Source: Allobosea sp. BK604 (GTDB lineage: Bacteria; Pseudomonadota; Alphaproteobacteria; Rhizobiales; Beijerinckiaceae). From it: a stretch of DNA of 64,000 bases. Where the stretch lies: positions 248,001 through 312,000 of the forward strand of contig NZ_SLZF01000010.1 of the NCBI RefSeq assembly GCF_004341515.1. The letters are read 5' to 3'. Of this stretch, positions 1-8,570 are shown one piece after another; the first letter of the stretch is position 1, and the number at the start of each line of letters is the position of its first letter. The position numbers were made by a program, and so were the translations under genes. The notes below the pieces were generated by a model that was not told where the DNA came from, searched no databases, and saw only the letters and a list, made by a program, of their open reading frames with translations.

Positions 1-293
1 TCCTCGAGCTCCTCGACGCGGATGGTCAGGAAGCGCAGGACGTCTTCGTTGATGCGCATCTGGCGCTCCATCTCCAGCACGGCGGCGGAGGGGGCGTCGA
101 TGTTCAGCAGCGAGTAGTGAGCCTTGCGGTTCTTCTTGATGCGATAGCCGAGGGACTTCACGCCCCAATATTCGACCTTGGGGACCGAACCGCCATTCGC
201 CTCGATGATGCCCTTGAACTGCTCGACGAGGGCTTCGACCTGCTGCGCGCTGACATCCTGCCGCGCGAGCAGCACATGCTCGTACAATGCCAT
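1..293 (-). CDS. rpsF: 30S ribosomal protein S6 (partial, C-terminus beyond the left edge)
   Basis: Ribosomal protein S6 of the small subunit, which binds 16S rRNA together with S18. The reverse strand reads [12 protein letters not shown] at the start and then contains [21 protein letters not shown], the conserved S6 core, and [11 protein letters not shown] near the edge. About 97 codons are visible; the C-terminal tail is cut off. The ATG is preceded by an AAAGG ribosome site about 8 bases upstream. It is divergent from fabD, and rpsR and rplI would be expected further left, outside the window. Confidence 0.95.
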   Translation of the reverse strand, partial: MALYEHVLLARQDVSAQQVEALVEQFKGIIEANGGSVPKVEYWGVKSLGYRIKKNRKAHYSLLNIDAPSAAVLEMERQMRINEDVLRFLTIRVEELE

Positions 294-627
294 AGATGGC
301 CTTTCTGTTTCACCTCTGCTTCGCCCGGCGCGGAGCCCTCCGAGCCCTGGATAAGGCCCGACAGGATTTCATCGAAGGCGGAGACACGGGATGACGGCTC
401 CAAGGAGCCTGCGGCAGCATCCGGGAAGGACGCAACTCGCCATCCGTTCAGCCTCCGGCCGAACAGCAGATGGCGGCTGATACAGGCTCGGGGCACTTCG
501 CGCAAGCACAATCCAGAACTTATCGGGCCTGAAAGCCGAATACTTCCCCGGCAATGCTTGACTTGATGTGCCAAGCAATGTGAGAGGCGCGCCAGTTTGC
601 CACATCGTTAACACGAGGTTTGACAGC
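294..627. other. Divergent intergenic region between rpsF and fabD
   Basis: 334 bases with no convincing gene; short open frames here have no family resemblance and no good ribosome site. It must hold the promoters of the leftward rpsF operon and of the rightward fab cluster. A TTGACT hexamer at 558-563 could be a -35 for fabD, but no good -10 follows at 16-18 bases, so I do not call a promoter. GAGG just before position 620 is the likely fabD ribosome site. Confidence 0.6.
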
Positions 628-1572
628 ATGACGACCGCGCTGATCTTTCCCGGGCAGGGTTCTCAGGCCGTCGGCATGGGCAAGAGCCTGGCCGAGGCCT
701 TTCCAGCTGCGCGGGCTGTCTTCGACGAGGTCGATGCCGCCCTGTCGCAGAAGCTCTCCACGCTGATGTTCGAGGGGCCGGCCGAGGAGCTGACGCTCAC
801 CGCCAATGCCCAGCCGGCGCTGATGGCGGCCAGCCTCGCGGTCGTGAAGGTGCTCGAAGCCGAGGCCGGCTTCTCGTTGAAGCGCGACGCCGCTTTCGTC
901 GCCGGCCACTCGCTCGGCGAATATTCGGCGCTTGCCGCCGCCGGCGCCTTCTCGATCTCCGACGCGGCCAGGCTGCTGCGCATCCGCGGCGATGCCATGC
1001 AGAAGGCCGTGCCGGCGGGTGAGGGCGCCATGGCGGCGCTGCTTGGCGTCGAGCTCGACAAGGCGCGCGAGCTCGCGGCCGAGGCGGCTCAAGGTCAGGT
1101 CTGCGAGGCGGCAAACGACAATGGCGGCGGCCAGGTCGTGCTCTCGGGTGCCAAGGCGGCAATCGAGCGCGCCATTGCGCTGGCGCCCGAACGGGGCATC
1201 AAGCGCGCCCTGTCGCTTCCGGTCTCGGCGCCGTTCCATTGCGCGCTGATGCAGCCTGCTGCCGACGCGATGCGGGACGCCCTCGCCAAGGTCGAGGTCA
1301 GGGCGCCGGTCGTGCCGGTCATGGCCAATGTCGGGGCCGCGCCGCTGTCCGATCCGGATGCGATCCGCGCCTCGCTGGTGGCGCAGGTCACCGGCACGGT
1401 GCGCTGGCGTGAATGCGTGCTGGCGCTGGCCGATGCCGGTGTCACCCGTTTCATCGAGGTCGGCAGCGGCAAGGTCCTCGCCGGCCTGGTCAAGCGCATC
1501 GCGGCGGGCGCGAGTGCCATCTCGATCGGCACCGCCGACGATATCAAGAGCTACGGCACTCCAAACGGGTAG
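628..1572 (+). CDS. fabD: Malonyl-CoA:ACP S-malonyltransferase
   Basis: Transfers malonyl groups from CoA to acyl carrier protein, giving the extender unit for fatty acid synthesis in the cytoplasm. 314 residues, the usual family length. The start at 628 gives the family N-terminus MTTALIFPGQGSQ; the frame is open upstream to 568 but those codons have no family support. The nucleophile elbow GHSLG places the catalytic serine near residue 95, and the partner histidine lies in APFHCAL near residue 204. It is the first gene of the fabD-fabG-acpP-fabF cluster, 47 bases before fabG. It ends with TAG, which is uncommon here. Confidence 0.96.
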   Translation: MTTALIFPGQGSQAVGMGKSLAEAFPAARAVFDEVDAALSQKLSTLMFEGPAEELTLTANAQPALMAASLAVVKVLEAEAGFSLKRDAAFVAGHSLGEYSALAAAGAFSISDAARLLRIRGDAMQKAVPAGEGAMAALLGVELDKARELAAEAAQGQVCEAANDNGGGQVVLSGAKAAIERAIALAPERGIKRALSLPVSAPFHCALMQPAADAMRDALAKVEVRAPVVPVMANVGAAPLSDPDAIRASLVAQVTGTVRWRECVLALADAGVTRFIEVGSGKVLAGLVKRIAAGASAISIGTADDIKSYGTPNG

Positions 1573-1619
1573 GTGGCCCAGCGGGGTAATCGGCTGGGGA
1601 GCCGAAAAGGGGAGGTGAC

Positions 1620-2357
1620 ATGTTTGATCTGACGGGGAAAAGAGCCCTGGTGACCGGGGCGACCGGTGGCCTCGGCGGCGCCATCGCCCGCGTGCTCCAC
1701 GCCCAGGGCGCGAGCGTCGCGCTGTCCGGCACGCGCGTCGAGGCGCTCGAGGCGCTCGCGGCCGAACTCGGCGAGCGGGTCGCGGTGACGCCGTGCAACC
1801 TCTCCGACAAGGCTTCGGTCGAGGCCCTGGTGCCGGCGGCCGAGGAGAAGCTCGGCGGGCTCGACATCCTCGTCAACAATGCCGGCGTCACGCGCGACAA
1901 CCTGTTCATGCGCCTCAAGGACGAGGATTGGGACAGTGTCATCGCCGTCAACCTCACCGCCGCCTTCCGCCTCTCCCGCGCGGCCGTGAAGAGCATGATG
2001 CGCCGCCGCCATGGCCGCATCATCTCGATCGGCTCGGTCGTCGGCGTTACCGGCAATCCCGGGCAGGGCAACTACGCCGCCTCCAAGGCTGGGCTGATCG
2101 GCATGTCCAAGGCGCTCGCCGCCGAGGTCGCGAGCCGCAACATCACGGTCAATGTCGTCGCGCCCGGCTTCATCGAGTCGCCGATGACGCAGGCGCTGAA
2201 CGACAAGCAGCGCGAGAGCATCCTCTCCGACGTGCCGATGGGCCGTCTCGGTTCCGGGGCGGATGTCGCCGCCGCGGTTGCCTATCTCGCCAGCAACGAG
2301 GCCGCCTACGTGACCGGGCAGACCTTGCACGTTAACGGCGGAATGACAATGATTTGA
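1620..2357 (+). CDS. fabG: 3-oxoacyl-[ACP] reductase
   Basis: NADPH-dependent reduction of 3-ketoacyl-ACP, the first reduction of each elongation cycle. 245 residues. It is a classical short-chain dehydrogenase: TGATGGLGG cofactor loop near residue 12, NNAG near 88, catalytic serine near 139 and YAASK with tyrosine about 152 and lysine about 156. The C-terminal NGGMTMI matches bacterial FabG. A strong GGGGAGGTGA ribosome site precedes the ATG. It lies between fabD and acpP, which separates it from the many other SDR enzymes. Confidence 0.96.
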   Translation: MFDLTGKRALVTGATGGLGGAIARVLHAQGASVALSGTRVEALEALAAELGERVAVTPCNLSDKASVEALVPAAEEKLGGLDILVNNAGVTRDNLFMRLKDEDWDSVIAVNLTAAFRLSRAAVKSMMRRRHGRIISIGSVVGVTGNPGQGNYAASKAGLIGMSKALAAEVASRNITVNVVAPGFIESPMTQALNDKQRESILSDVPMGRLGSGADVAAAVAYLASNEAAYVTGQTLHVNGGMTMI

Positions 2358-2538
2358 GAGGGTTATGTCGGGTTTCTGAAGCGTTTCCAAACCCGCTTCC
2401 GGCTCTCGCCAGTCCTGATCGAGTGTGTTAACTAGCGCCGTCACGCCGCACCGCGCCACCTTCGGGGGACTTGACGCGAACCCGGTTGTTGCGTTTGTGC
2501 AGCCTTGAGAGTTCCGCTCCGGCGGCATCCTTGCGATG

Positions 2539-2567
2539 TTGCCGGGCCGCGGGAGCAGTCCCTATAC
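2539..2567 (+). promoter_or_regulatory. Candidate sigma-70-type promoter of acpP
   Basis: TTGCCG (2539-2544), a 17-base spacer and CTATAC (2562-2567) fit the alphaproteobacterial housekeeping pattern. Transcription would start about 40 bases before the acpP ATG. acpP is normally made at far higher levels than its neighbours, so a private promoter in the 255-base fabG-acpP gap is expected. This is sequence inspection only. Confidence 0.4.
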
Positions 2568-2612
2568 CCGTCGCGATCCAGCGATGTGTTTCAATCTTTG
2601 AGGAAAAGACCC

Positions 2613-2846
2613 ATGAGCGATGTCGCCGAGCGCGTGAAGAAGATCGTGATCGAGCATCTCGGCGTCGAACCCGAGAAGGTCGTCGAAGGCGCCAATTTCA
2701 TTGAGGACCTCGGTGCCGACAGCCTCGATACGGTCGAGCTCGTGATGGCGTTCGAAGAGGAGTTCGGCGTCGAGATCCCGGATGACGCCGCCGAGACCAT
2801 CGTCACCGTCGGCGACGCCGTCAAGTTCCTGTCGAAGAGCGCCTGA
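2613..2846 (+). CDS. acpP: Acyl carrier protein
   Basis: Small acidic carrier of growing acyl chains for fatty acid, lipid A and phospholipid synthesis. 77 residues, typical length. The phosphopantetheine site is Ser37 in the [11 protein letters not shown] motif. The open frame extends upstream to 2505, but ATG 2613 gives the family N-terminus [11 protein letters not shown] and has a GAGGAAAAG ribosome site. It is preceded by a 255-base gap with a candidate promoter and followed closely by fabF. Confidence 0.97.
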   Translation: MSDVAERVKKIVIEHLGVEPEKVVEGANFIEDLGADSLDTVELVMAFEEEFGVEIPDDAAETIVTVGDAVKFLSKSA

Positions 2847-2890
2847 GCGGCAGCGCCCGCCAAGACGACATGAGCCCACGCAGTCAGACC

Positions 2891-4156
2891 ATGCGACGTG
2901 TCGTGGTGACCGGGCTCGGCATGGTGACGCCGCTTGGTTGCGGCGTCGAGCCGAGCTGGTCCCGCCTGATCGCCGGCGCCAGCGGCGCCGGTCCGATCAC
3001 GACATTCGACGTCAGCGACCTTCCCGCCCGTATCGCCTGCACGATTCCGCGCGGCGACGGCTCCGACGGCACCTACAATCCCGACGATTGGATGGAGCCC
3101 AAGGAGCAGCGCAAGGTCGATGATTTCATCGTCTTCGCCATGGCGGCTGCCAAGCAGGCGCTCGACGATGCAGCCTGGAAACCCGAAAGCTACGAGGACC
3201 AGATCACGACCGGCGTCGCGATCGGTTCCGGCATCGGTGGCCTGGGGGGCATCTACGAGGCCTCGCTTCTGATCAAGGAGCGCGGCCCGCGCCGCCTCTC
3301 CCCCTTCTTCATTCCGGGCCGGCTGAGCAATCTCGCCGCCGGCTATGTCTCGATCGAGCACGGGCTGAAGGGCCCCAATCACGCGGTCGTCACCGCCTGC
3401 TCGACCGGCGCGCACGCCATTGGCGATGCCTCGCGCATGATCGCGCTGGGCGATGCCGACGTCATGGTCGCCGGCGGCACCGAATCGGCGGTCAACCGCA
3501 TCGGCATTGCCGGCTTCTGCGCCTGCCGGGCGCTCTCGACCGGCTTCAACGACACGCCCGAGAAGGCCTCGCGCCCCTATGACAAGGATCGCGACGGTTT
3601 CGTCATGGGCGAGGGCGCCGGCGTCGTCGTGCTGGAAGAGCTCGAGCATGCCAAGGCGCGCGGCGCGCGCATCTATGCCGAGATCGTCGGCTACGGCATG
3701 TCGGGCGATGCCTATCACATCACCTCGCCGGCCGAGGATGGCGACGGCGCCTATCGCTGCATGTCGGCCGCGCTGAACCGCGCCGGCATCACCGCGGGCG
3801 ATGTCGACTATATCAATGCCCACGGCACCTCGACCCAGGTCGGCGACGAGATCGAGCTGCGCGCGGTCGAGCGCCTGCTCGCGAATGCGCCGAAAAAGCC
3901 GTCCATGTCCTCGACCAAGTCGGCGACCGGGCACCTGCTCGGCGCGGCCGGCGCGATCGAGGCGATCTTTTCCGTGCTGGCGATTCGCGACCAGATCGTG
4001 CCGCCGACGATCAATCTCGACAATCCGTCGGTCGAGACCGATCTCGACCTCGTGCCGAACGTCGCGAAGAAGCGGAACATCGATGTCGCGCTGTCGAATT
4101 CCTTCGGCTTCGGCGGCACCAATGCCTCGCTCGTGATGCGCCGCTACGTCGACTGA
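2891..4156 (+). CDS. fabF: 3-oxoacyl-[ACP] synthase II (KAS II)
   Basis: Condenses malonyl-ACP with acyl-ACP in chain elongation. 421 residues from the start chosen. The catalytic triad motifs are all present: Cys about 170 in TACSTG, His in NAHGTST and His in the later GHLLGAAGA. Start: MRRVVVTGLGMVTPLG is the usual N-terminus, so I use ATG 2891; ATG 2870 in the same frame would add MSPRSQT, and neither has a strong ribosome site. It is the last fab gene of the cluster, followed by a palindromic repeat and mltG. Confidence 0.95.
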   Translation: MRRVVVTGLGMVTPLGCGVEPSWSRLIAGASGAGPITTFDVSDLPARIACTIPRGDGSDGTYNPDDWMEPKEQRKVDDFIVFAMAAAKQALDDAAWKPESYEDQITTGVAIGSGIGGLGGIYEASLLIKERGPRRLSPFFIPGRLSNLAAGYVSIEHGLKGPNHAVVTACSTGAHAIGDASRMIALGDADVMVAGGTESAVNRIGIAGFCACRALSTGFNDTPEKASRPYDKDRDGFVMGEGAGVVVLEELEHAKARGARIYAEIVGYGMSGDAYHITSPAEDGDGAYRCMSAALNRAGITAGDVDYINAHGTSTQVGDEIELRAVERLLANAPKKPSMSSTKSATGHLLGAAGAIEAIFSVLAIRDQIVPPTINLDNPSVETDLDLVPNVAKKRNIDVALSNSFGFGGTNASLVMRRYVD

Positions 4157-4230
4157 TGTTGCCGCCCATTCGGGGGGCAGCGCGCTTTCGCCATATTTTT
4201 CGCTAGTCTGTCGCGCAGATTCGAGACAGG

Positions 4231-4283
4231 CTAGGGCATGATGCCGAAGGGCGAGAGCCGGTTTTCGGGCTTCATCATGCGTT
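4231..4283. repeat. Palindromic intergenic element (GCATGATG type)
   Basis: Begins CTAGGGCATGATG and closes with CATCATGCG; GCATGATG (4236-4243) is matched by CATCATGC (4273-4280). Between the arms lies CGGTTTTCGGG, also found in the related elements at 7466 and 48765. It sits in the 204-base fabF-mltG gap. The pattern resembles the small hairpin-forming elements scattered between genes in rhizobial genomes; that comparison is from memory. Confidence 0.6.
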
Positions 4284-4360
4284 GACCCTGCCGATCTTGC
4301 GCCCATGACCGCCCCTGGCGGCAGGCGCGCCTGAAGACCCGAACCGCGAGCGCCTGAGAC

Positions 4361-5707
4361 GTGAACACATCGCCCCGCGTCGCCCCGAAGAGTCCGAGCG
4401 AGGCGTTGAAGCCGGTCGCTCCGCCGGCTCCGCCACCAAAGGCGCGCCGTCGGCGCCGCAGCCCCTTCGTCGCCATGCTGAGCGGCCTGTTCACCGCCCT
4501 GCTCGTGCTTGCGGGCGTGGTCGGCGCCGGCATCGCCATGGTCTCGAGCCAGAGCAAGGCGCCGGGCCCGCTCGCCAGTGACCGGGTCCTGATCATTCCC
4601 AAGGAGAGCGGCCTCACCGATATCGCCGAGTTGCTCCAGCGCGAAGGGCTGATCGAGCATCCATGGGCCTTCCGCGTCTCGGCCCTGCTTTCGGGCAACT
4701 GGACCAAGCTCAAGGCCGGCGAATACCTGTTCAAGGCTCGCGCCAGCCAGGCCGACATCCTCGACATCATCGCCGACGGCAAGGCTGTCGAGCACGCGAT
4801 CACCATTCCCGAGGGCCTGACCAGCGAGCAGATCGTCGCCCGGCTGATGGAGAACGATCTCCTGACCGGCGAGGTCAACCAGGCGCCGCGCGAGGGCGCG
4901 ATCCTGCCCGACACCTACAAGTTCCAGCGCGGCTATCCGCGCCAGCAGATCATCAACCGCATGGCGCAGGACCAGCGCCGCATCCTGAACGACATCTGGT
5001 CGCGCCGCCCGGCCGATCTGCCGATCAAGACGCCGCAGGAACTCGTCACGCTGGCCTCGATCGTCGAGAAGGAGACCGGCCGCGCCGATGAGCGGCCGCG
5101 TGTCGCCGGCGTCTTCATCAACCGGCTGAACCGCAAGATGAAGCTGCAATCCGACCCGACGATCGTCTACGGTCTCGCCGGCGGCAAGGGCACGCTCGGC
5201 CGGCCGATCCAGCGCAACGAGATCACCCAGGCGACGCCCTACAACACCTATGTCATCGACGGGCTGCCGCCGGGACCGATCGCCAATCCCGGCCGCGCCG
5301 CGATGGAGGCCGTGGTCAACCATTCGCGCACGAAGGATCTCTATTTCGTCGCCGATGGCAGCGGTGGGCATGCCTTCGCCGAGACCTTGGATCAGCACAA
5401 CCGCAATGTCGCGCGTTGGCGCCAGGTCGAGACGCAGCGTCGCGAGACCAACAAGCCGAGCGACACGGTCGACAAGATCGAGCCGCCGCCGGCCCCGGAT
5501 ACCCGCACCGAGGCTCCGGGCGCTTCGCGCGCCGGCCTCGATCCCGCCTCGGGCGACAGCGCGGCGGCAGCGCCCGGCCAGCCTGGCGCCGGCGGCACGC
5601 GCGCCCGTGCCTTCGATGCCTCCGAGGGCACGCAGCGCGACCCGCTGCTCAACAAGACCTATGATCTGAATTCGCCGAAGCAGCTTCCGCAGCTGAAAGT
5701 GCCCTGA
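4361..5707 (+). CDS. mltG: Endolytic murein transglycosylase MltG (YceG family)
   Basis: Inner-membrane lytic transglycosylase that cleaves nascent glycan strands and so helps set chain length. 448 residues. A proline- and arginine-rich cytoplasmic segment (1-38), one membrane helix (about 39-58), then the YceG domain with IVEKET (glutamates near 236 and 238), INRL and PYNTY...GLPPGPI..PG motifs. The C-terminal 100 residues are proline/alanine-rich and probably disordered. The start is GTG 4361; ATG 4475 would begin inside the membrane helix and is unlikely. Its place after fabF and before yicC-gmk is usual in Rhizobiales. Confidence 0.92.
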   Translation: MNTSPRVAPKSPSEALKPVAPPAPPPKARRRRRSPFVAMLSGLFTALLVLAGVVGAGIAMVSSQSKAPGPLASDRVLIIPKESGLTDIAELLQREGLIEHPWAFRVSALLSGNWTKLKAGEYLFKARASQADILDIIADGKAVEHAITIPEGLTSEQIVARLMENDLLTGEVNQAPREGAILPDTYKFQRGYPRQQIINRMAQDQRRILNDIWSRRPADLPIKTPQELVTLASIVEKETGRADERPRVAGVFINRLNRKMKLQSDPTIVYGLAGGKGTLGRPIQRNEITQATPYNTYVIDGLPPGPIANPGRAAMEAVVNHSRTKDLYFVADGSGGHAFAETLDQHNRNVARWRQVETQRRETNKPSDTVDKIEPPPAPDTRTEAPGASRAGLDPASGDSAAAAPGQPGAGGTRARAFDASEGTQRDPLLNKTYDLNSPKQLPQLKVP

Positions 5708-5913
5708 GCGGCGGCGCGAACGGCGCTTCCGGGCGTTTCATCCCCATCTTCGCGACAGCTGTGGCCTCGCCCGACTTGCGGGCAGCCGGCCCCGTCTCTA
5801 CGGTCCCGCCCCACTAGAGCATCGGATCGATCCGCTGCTGGAGAAGGAGCCAGATCGCCATGTCGCGTCCGACCGGACGTGCGGCGATCCGCAGCGGTGG
5901 AGACTGAGAGCCT

Positions 5914-6795
5914 ATGGCCATTGAGAGCATGACCGGTTTTGCCCGCGTGGCGGGCGTAGCGGGCATTCATGCCTGGGCCTGGGAGATCAAGAGCGTCAAT
6001 GCACGCGGGCTCGACGTGCGGGTGCGGGTGCCGCCGGGCTTCGAGCTGCTGGCCGAGGCGGCGCGCAAGCGCCTGAGCGGCGCCTTCTCACGCGGTACGC
6101 TCCACGTCAATCTCTCGATCACAAGCGATGCCGGGCCGCCGCGGCCGCGCATCAACGAGCAGGCGCTCTCGGCCTTGATCGAGGCGGTCGGCCGCCTGCC
6201 GGTCTCCGATACCATTCGCCCGCCATCCTTCGACGGGTTGCTCGGCATTCGCGGCGTGGTCGAGTTGGCCGAGGAAAGCGAGGACGCGCTCACCGTGCTC
6301 GAAGCGCCTATCCTCGCCGGACTGGAGGCAGTCGCGCTCGGTCTGACGGAAGCCCGCGCCGCCGAGGGCCGGGCCCTGGAAGCCGTCGTGACCGGCCATC
6401 TCGCCACCATCGCCCGCCTCACCGAAGAGGCCGAGCTGCATCCGGCTCGCGGCGTCGAAGCCATTCGTGAGCGCCTCGCGATCCAGGTCCAGGCCCTACT
6501 CGATGCCAGCCAGGCGCTCGATCCGCAGCGCTTGCACCAGGAGGCGGCGCTGCTCGCGGTCAAGGCCGATATCCGCGAGGAGATCGACCGGCTGCATGCT
6601 CATGTCGCGGCCCTGCGCACCCTGCTGGCCCAGGGCGGACCGATCGGCCGCAAGCTCGATTTCCTGGCGCAGGAATTCGGCCGTGAAGCCTCGACGCTTT
6701 GCGCCAAGGCCGGCGATGCCGGCCTGTCGCGGATCGGCCTCGAATTGCGCACGGTGGTCGACCAGCTGCGCGAGCAAGTTCAGAACGTGGAGTGA
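5914..6795 (+). CDS. YicC/YloC family endoribonuclease
   Basis: Member of the YicC family, shown in other bacteria to be an endoribonuclease. 293 residues, full length. The N-terminus MAIESMTGFAR and the C-terminus (KLDFLAQEFGREASTLCAK... with LRTVVDQLREQVQNVE) are the two conserved family blocks. It ends 5 bases before gmk, its usual partner in many bacteria, so the two are probably co-transcribed. The 206-base gap before it contains half of a palindromic element (CTAGAGCATCGGATCGATCCG, 5814-5834). Confidence 0.88.
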   Translation: MAIESMTGFARVAGVAGIHAWAWEIKSVNARGLDVRVRVPPGFELLAEAARKRLSGAFSRGTLHVNLSITSDAGPPRPRINEQALSALIEAVGRLPVSDTIRPPSFDGLLGIRGVVELAEESEDALTVLEAPILAGLEAVALGLTEARAAEGRALEAVVTGHLATIARLTEEAELHPARGVEAIRERLAIQVQALLDASQALDPQRLHQEAALLAVKADIREEIDRLHAHVAALRTLLAQGGPIGRKLDFLAQEFGREASTLCAKAGDAGLSRIGLELRTVVDQLREQVQNVE

Positions 6796-6800
6796 GCGCG

Positions 6801-7448
6801 ATGGCCGATCTCGTGCGCCCGGCCCGCCGCGGGCTGATGCTGATCCTGTCCTCGCCCTCGGGCGCCGGCAAGTCGACCCTGACGCGGACGCTGTCGCAGA
6901 AGGAGACCAATCTCGATCTCTCCGTCTCGGTGACGACGCGGCCGCGGCGCGCCTCCGAGATCGATGGCGTCCACTACCATTTCATCGATCGCGAAACGTT
7001 CGACGCCCTGCGCCAGCACGACGACCTGCTGGAATCGGCCGAAGTCCATGGCAATGGCTATGGCACGCCGCGAAAGCCGGTCGAGGCCGCGCTGAGGGCG
7101 GGCCGCGATGTGCTGTTCGATATCGATTATCAGGGTACGCAGCAGATCCTGGAGAAGGCGCGCGAGGATGTCGTCGCCATTTTCATCCTGCCGCCTTCGA
7201 TGGCCGAGCTGCGCTCGCGTCTGGTGCGCCGGGCCGAGGATGCGCCCGACGTCATCGCCCGCCGGCTGACCAATGCCCGCGACGAGATCGCGCGTTGGAG
7301 CGTCTACGACTATGTCATCATCAACGATGATCTCGGCGCCGCCTACGAGTCGATCCGCGCCATCCTGACCGCCGAGCGCCTGAAGCGCAGCCGTGCGATC
7401 GGCATGGCCGATTTCGTCGACGGCCTGCTCGGCGAGGCGATCGCCTGA
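6801..7448 (+). CDS. gmk: Guanylate kinase
   Basis: ATP-dependent phosphorylation of GMP to GDP. 215 residues. P-loop SSPSGAGKST at about 17-26; SVTTRPRR and the GMP-binding YHF and HGN(G)YGTP segments follow. The frame is open upstream to 6699 inside yicC, but ATG 6801 has a GGAGTGAG ribosome site and the family N-terminus. It is convergent with an orphan Bug gene, separated from it by a 69-base palindromic element. Confidence 0.96.
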   Translation: MADLVRPARRGLMLILSSPSGAGKSTLTRTLSQKETNLDLSVSVTTRPRRASEIDGVHYHFIDRETFDALRQHDDLLESAEVHGNGYGTPRKPVEAALRAGRDVLFDIDYQGTQQILEKAREDVVAIFILPPSMAELRSRLVRRAEDAPDVIARRLTNARDEIARWSVYDYVIINDDLGAAYESIRAILTAERLKRSRAIGMADFVDGLLGEAIA

Positions 7449-7465
7449 GATCCAGCCGGGTGGTC

Positions 7466-7534
7466 AGAGCATTTCCTTGTTTTCGCATCGGCTTTCCCGA
7501 AAACCGCAATCCACTTTTCGGGCCGATGCTCTAG
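7466..7534. repeat. Palindrome-ended intergenic element between gmk and the Bug gene
   Basis: Ends AGAGCAT (left) and ATGCTCT (right) are inverted. Inside are TTTTCGCATCGGCTTTCCC and ACTTTTCGGGCCGATG. The reverse complement matches the left part of the element downstream of lpxB (48765 on) nearly base for base. The element's right-hand CTAG supplies the TAG stop of the leftward Bug gene (7531-7533). No open frame or transposase-like content. Confidence 0.75.
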
Positions 7535-8514
7535 TTGGCCTGGATACCGGCTTCCTTGATCACCTTCGTCCAGCGCTCGGTATCCGCCGCGATCACTGCG
7601 GCGAGCTCTGCCGGGCTGTTTCCGATCGGCTGCGCACCCTGGGCCGCCATGGCGGCGACCACCTCGGGTACTTTCAGGGCCTCAGTGATGGCGCCGTGAA
7701 GCTTGCCGATGACCGCGTCAGGCGTTTTTGCCGGCGCCATCAGCGCATACCAGGACACCGCCTCGAAACCCGCGATCCCGGTTCCCTCGGCGATCGTCGG
7801 CAGCTCCGGCATCACCTTGCTGCGCTCGCGGCTTGCAATGCCGAGGGCCCGGAGCTGGCCGGAATCGATCAGCGGCTTGGCCGTCGAGAGCTGGGCGACG
7901 ATCAGCGTGACGTCGCCGCGCATCACGTCGGTCAGCGCCGGCGCGACGCCGCGATAGGGCACATGCGTCATCTCGAAGCCGGCGGAGCGCGCCAGCAATT
8001 CTGCCGCGAGATGCGCCATGCTGCCAGCGCCCGGCGAGGCGTAGGTCAGGCTCGCCGTCTTGGCGCGGCCCTGTGCGATCAGGTCCTGGGCCGACTTGAT
8101 CGGCGACTGGGCACTGACGACGAGCACGTTCTCGACGCTGGCGAGCTGGGTGATCGGGGCAAAGTCCTTCACCGGATCATAAGGCAGGCTGGCGAAGAGC
8201 GCCGGATTGACCGCAGCATTGCCGACCGGCATCAGCGCCAGCGTATAGCCGTCGGGCTCCGCCTTTGCGACGGCGGCAAGTGCGGTGTTGCCCTGCGCGC
8301 CGACCCGGTTTTCCACCGTGACCGGCTGGCCCCAGCGCTGGTTGAGCTTTTCGGCGACGATCCGGGCGAGCGCATCCGGCGCGCCGCCGGCGGCGAATCC
8401 GACGATGATGCGCAGCGGCTTGGTCGGGTAGTCCTCGGCCTGGGCCGGGGCGAGACTGGAGGCGAGGCCAGCGAGAAGAGCGCTGGCGATTAGAGAGCGG
8501 CGGCTGATGCGCAT
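7531..8514 (-). CDS. Bug-family (tripartite tricarboxylate transporter type) substrate-binding protein
   Basis: Periplasmic binding protein of the TctC/Bug family, which captures small carboxylates and other ligands. 327 residues. The N-terminus MRISRRSLIASALLAG is a cleavable export signal with a twin-arginine look (SRRSLIA), ending near AQA. The family signatures YPTKPLRIIVGFAAGG, NRVGAQGNTAL, PDGYTL, HVPYRG and ELPTIAEG are present. No TctA or TctB membrane subunit lies nearby, so it is an orphan and its ligand cannot be inferred. The start is ATG 8514; the frame stays open upstream but that part overlaps rsmA. There is no clear ribosome site; an 8-bp hairpin ends 7 bases before the ATG. 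Confidence 0.9.
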   Translation of the reverse strand: MRISRRSLIASALLAGLASSLAPAQAEDYPTKPLRIIVGFAAGGAPDALARIVAEKLNQRWGQPVTVENRVGAQGNTALAAVAKAEPDGYTLALMPVGNAAVNPALFASLPYDPVKDFAPITQLASVENVLVVSAQSPIKSAQDLIAQGRAKTASLTYASPGAGSMAHLAAELLARSAGFEMTHVPYRGVAPALTDVMRGDVTLIVAQLSTAKPLIDSGQLRALGIASRERSKVMPELPTIAEGTGIAGFEAVSWYALMAPAKTPDAVIGKLHGAITEALKVPEVVAAMAAQGAQPIGNSPAELAAVIAADTERWTKVIKEAGIQAN

Positions 8515-8521
8515 TGTCTGT

Positions 8522-8548
8522 CCATGCCGGAACGTGTCATCGGCATGG
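8522..8548. other. Perfect hairpin between rsmA and the Bug gene
   Basis: CCATGCCG (8522-8529) is repeated inverted as CGGCATGG (8541-8548) around an 11-base loop. It lies downstream of the rsmA stop, in the same direction, and just upstream of the Bug start. It could end the lpt-rsmA transcript or affect translation of the Bug gene. No T-tract follows on the minus strand, so it is not a classical terminator. Confidence 0.45.
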
Positions 8549-8570
8549 AGGCTAGCACGATCCGTGCCGT

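Noticed and set aside
558-586. TTGACT as a fabD -35
   Set aside because: No acceptable -10 hexamer at 16-18 bases.
2591-5398. 935-codon antisense frame across acpP, fabF and mltG
   Set aside because: Spans three real genes on the other strand and has the low-complexity look of a third-position-GC shadow.
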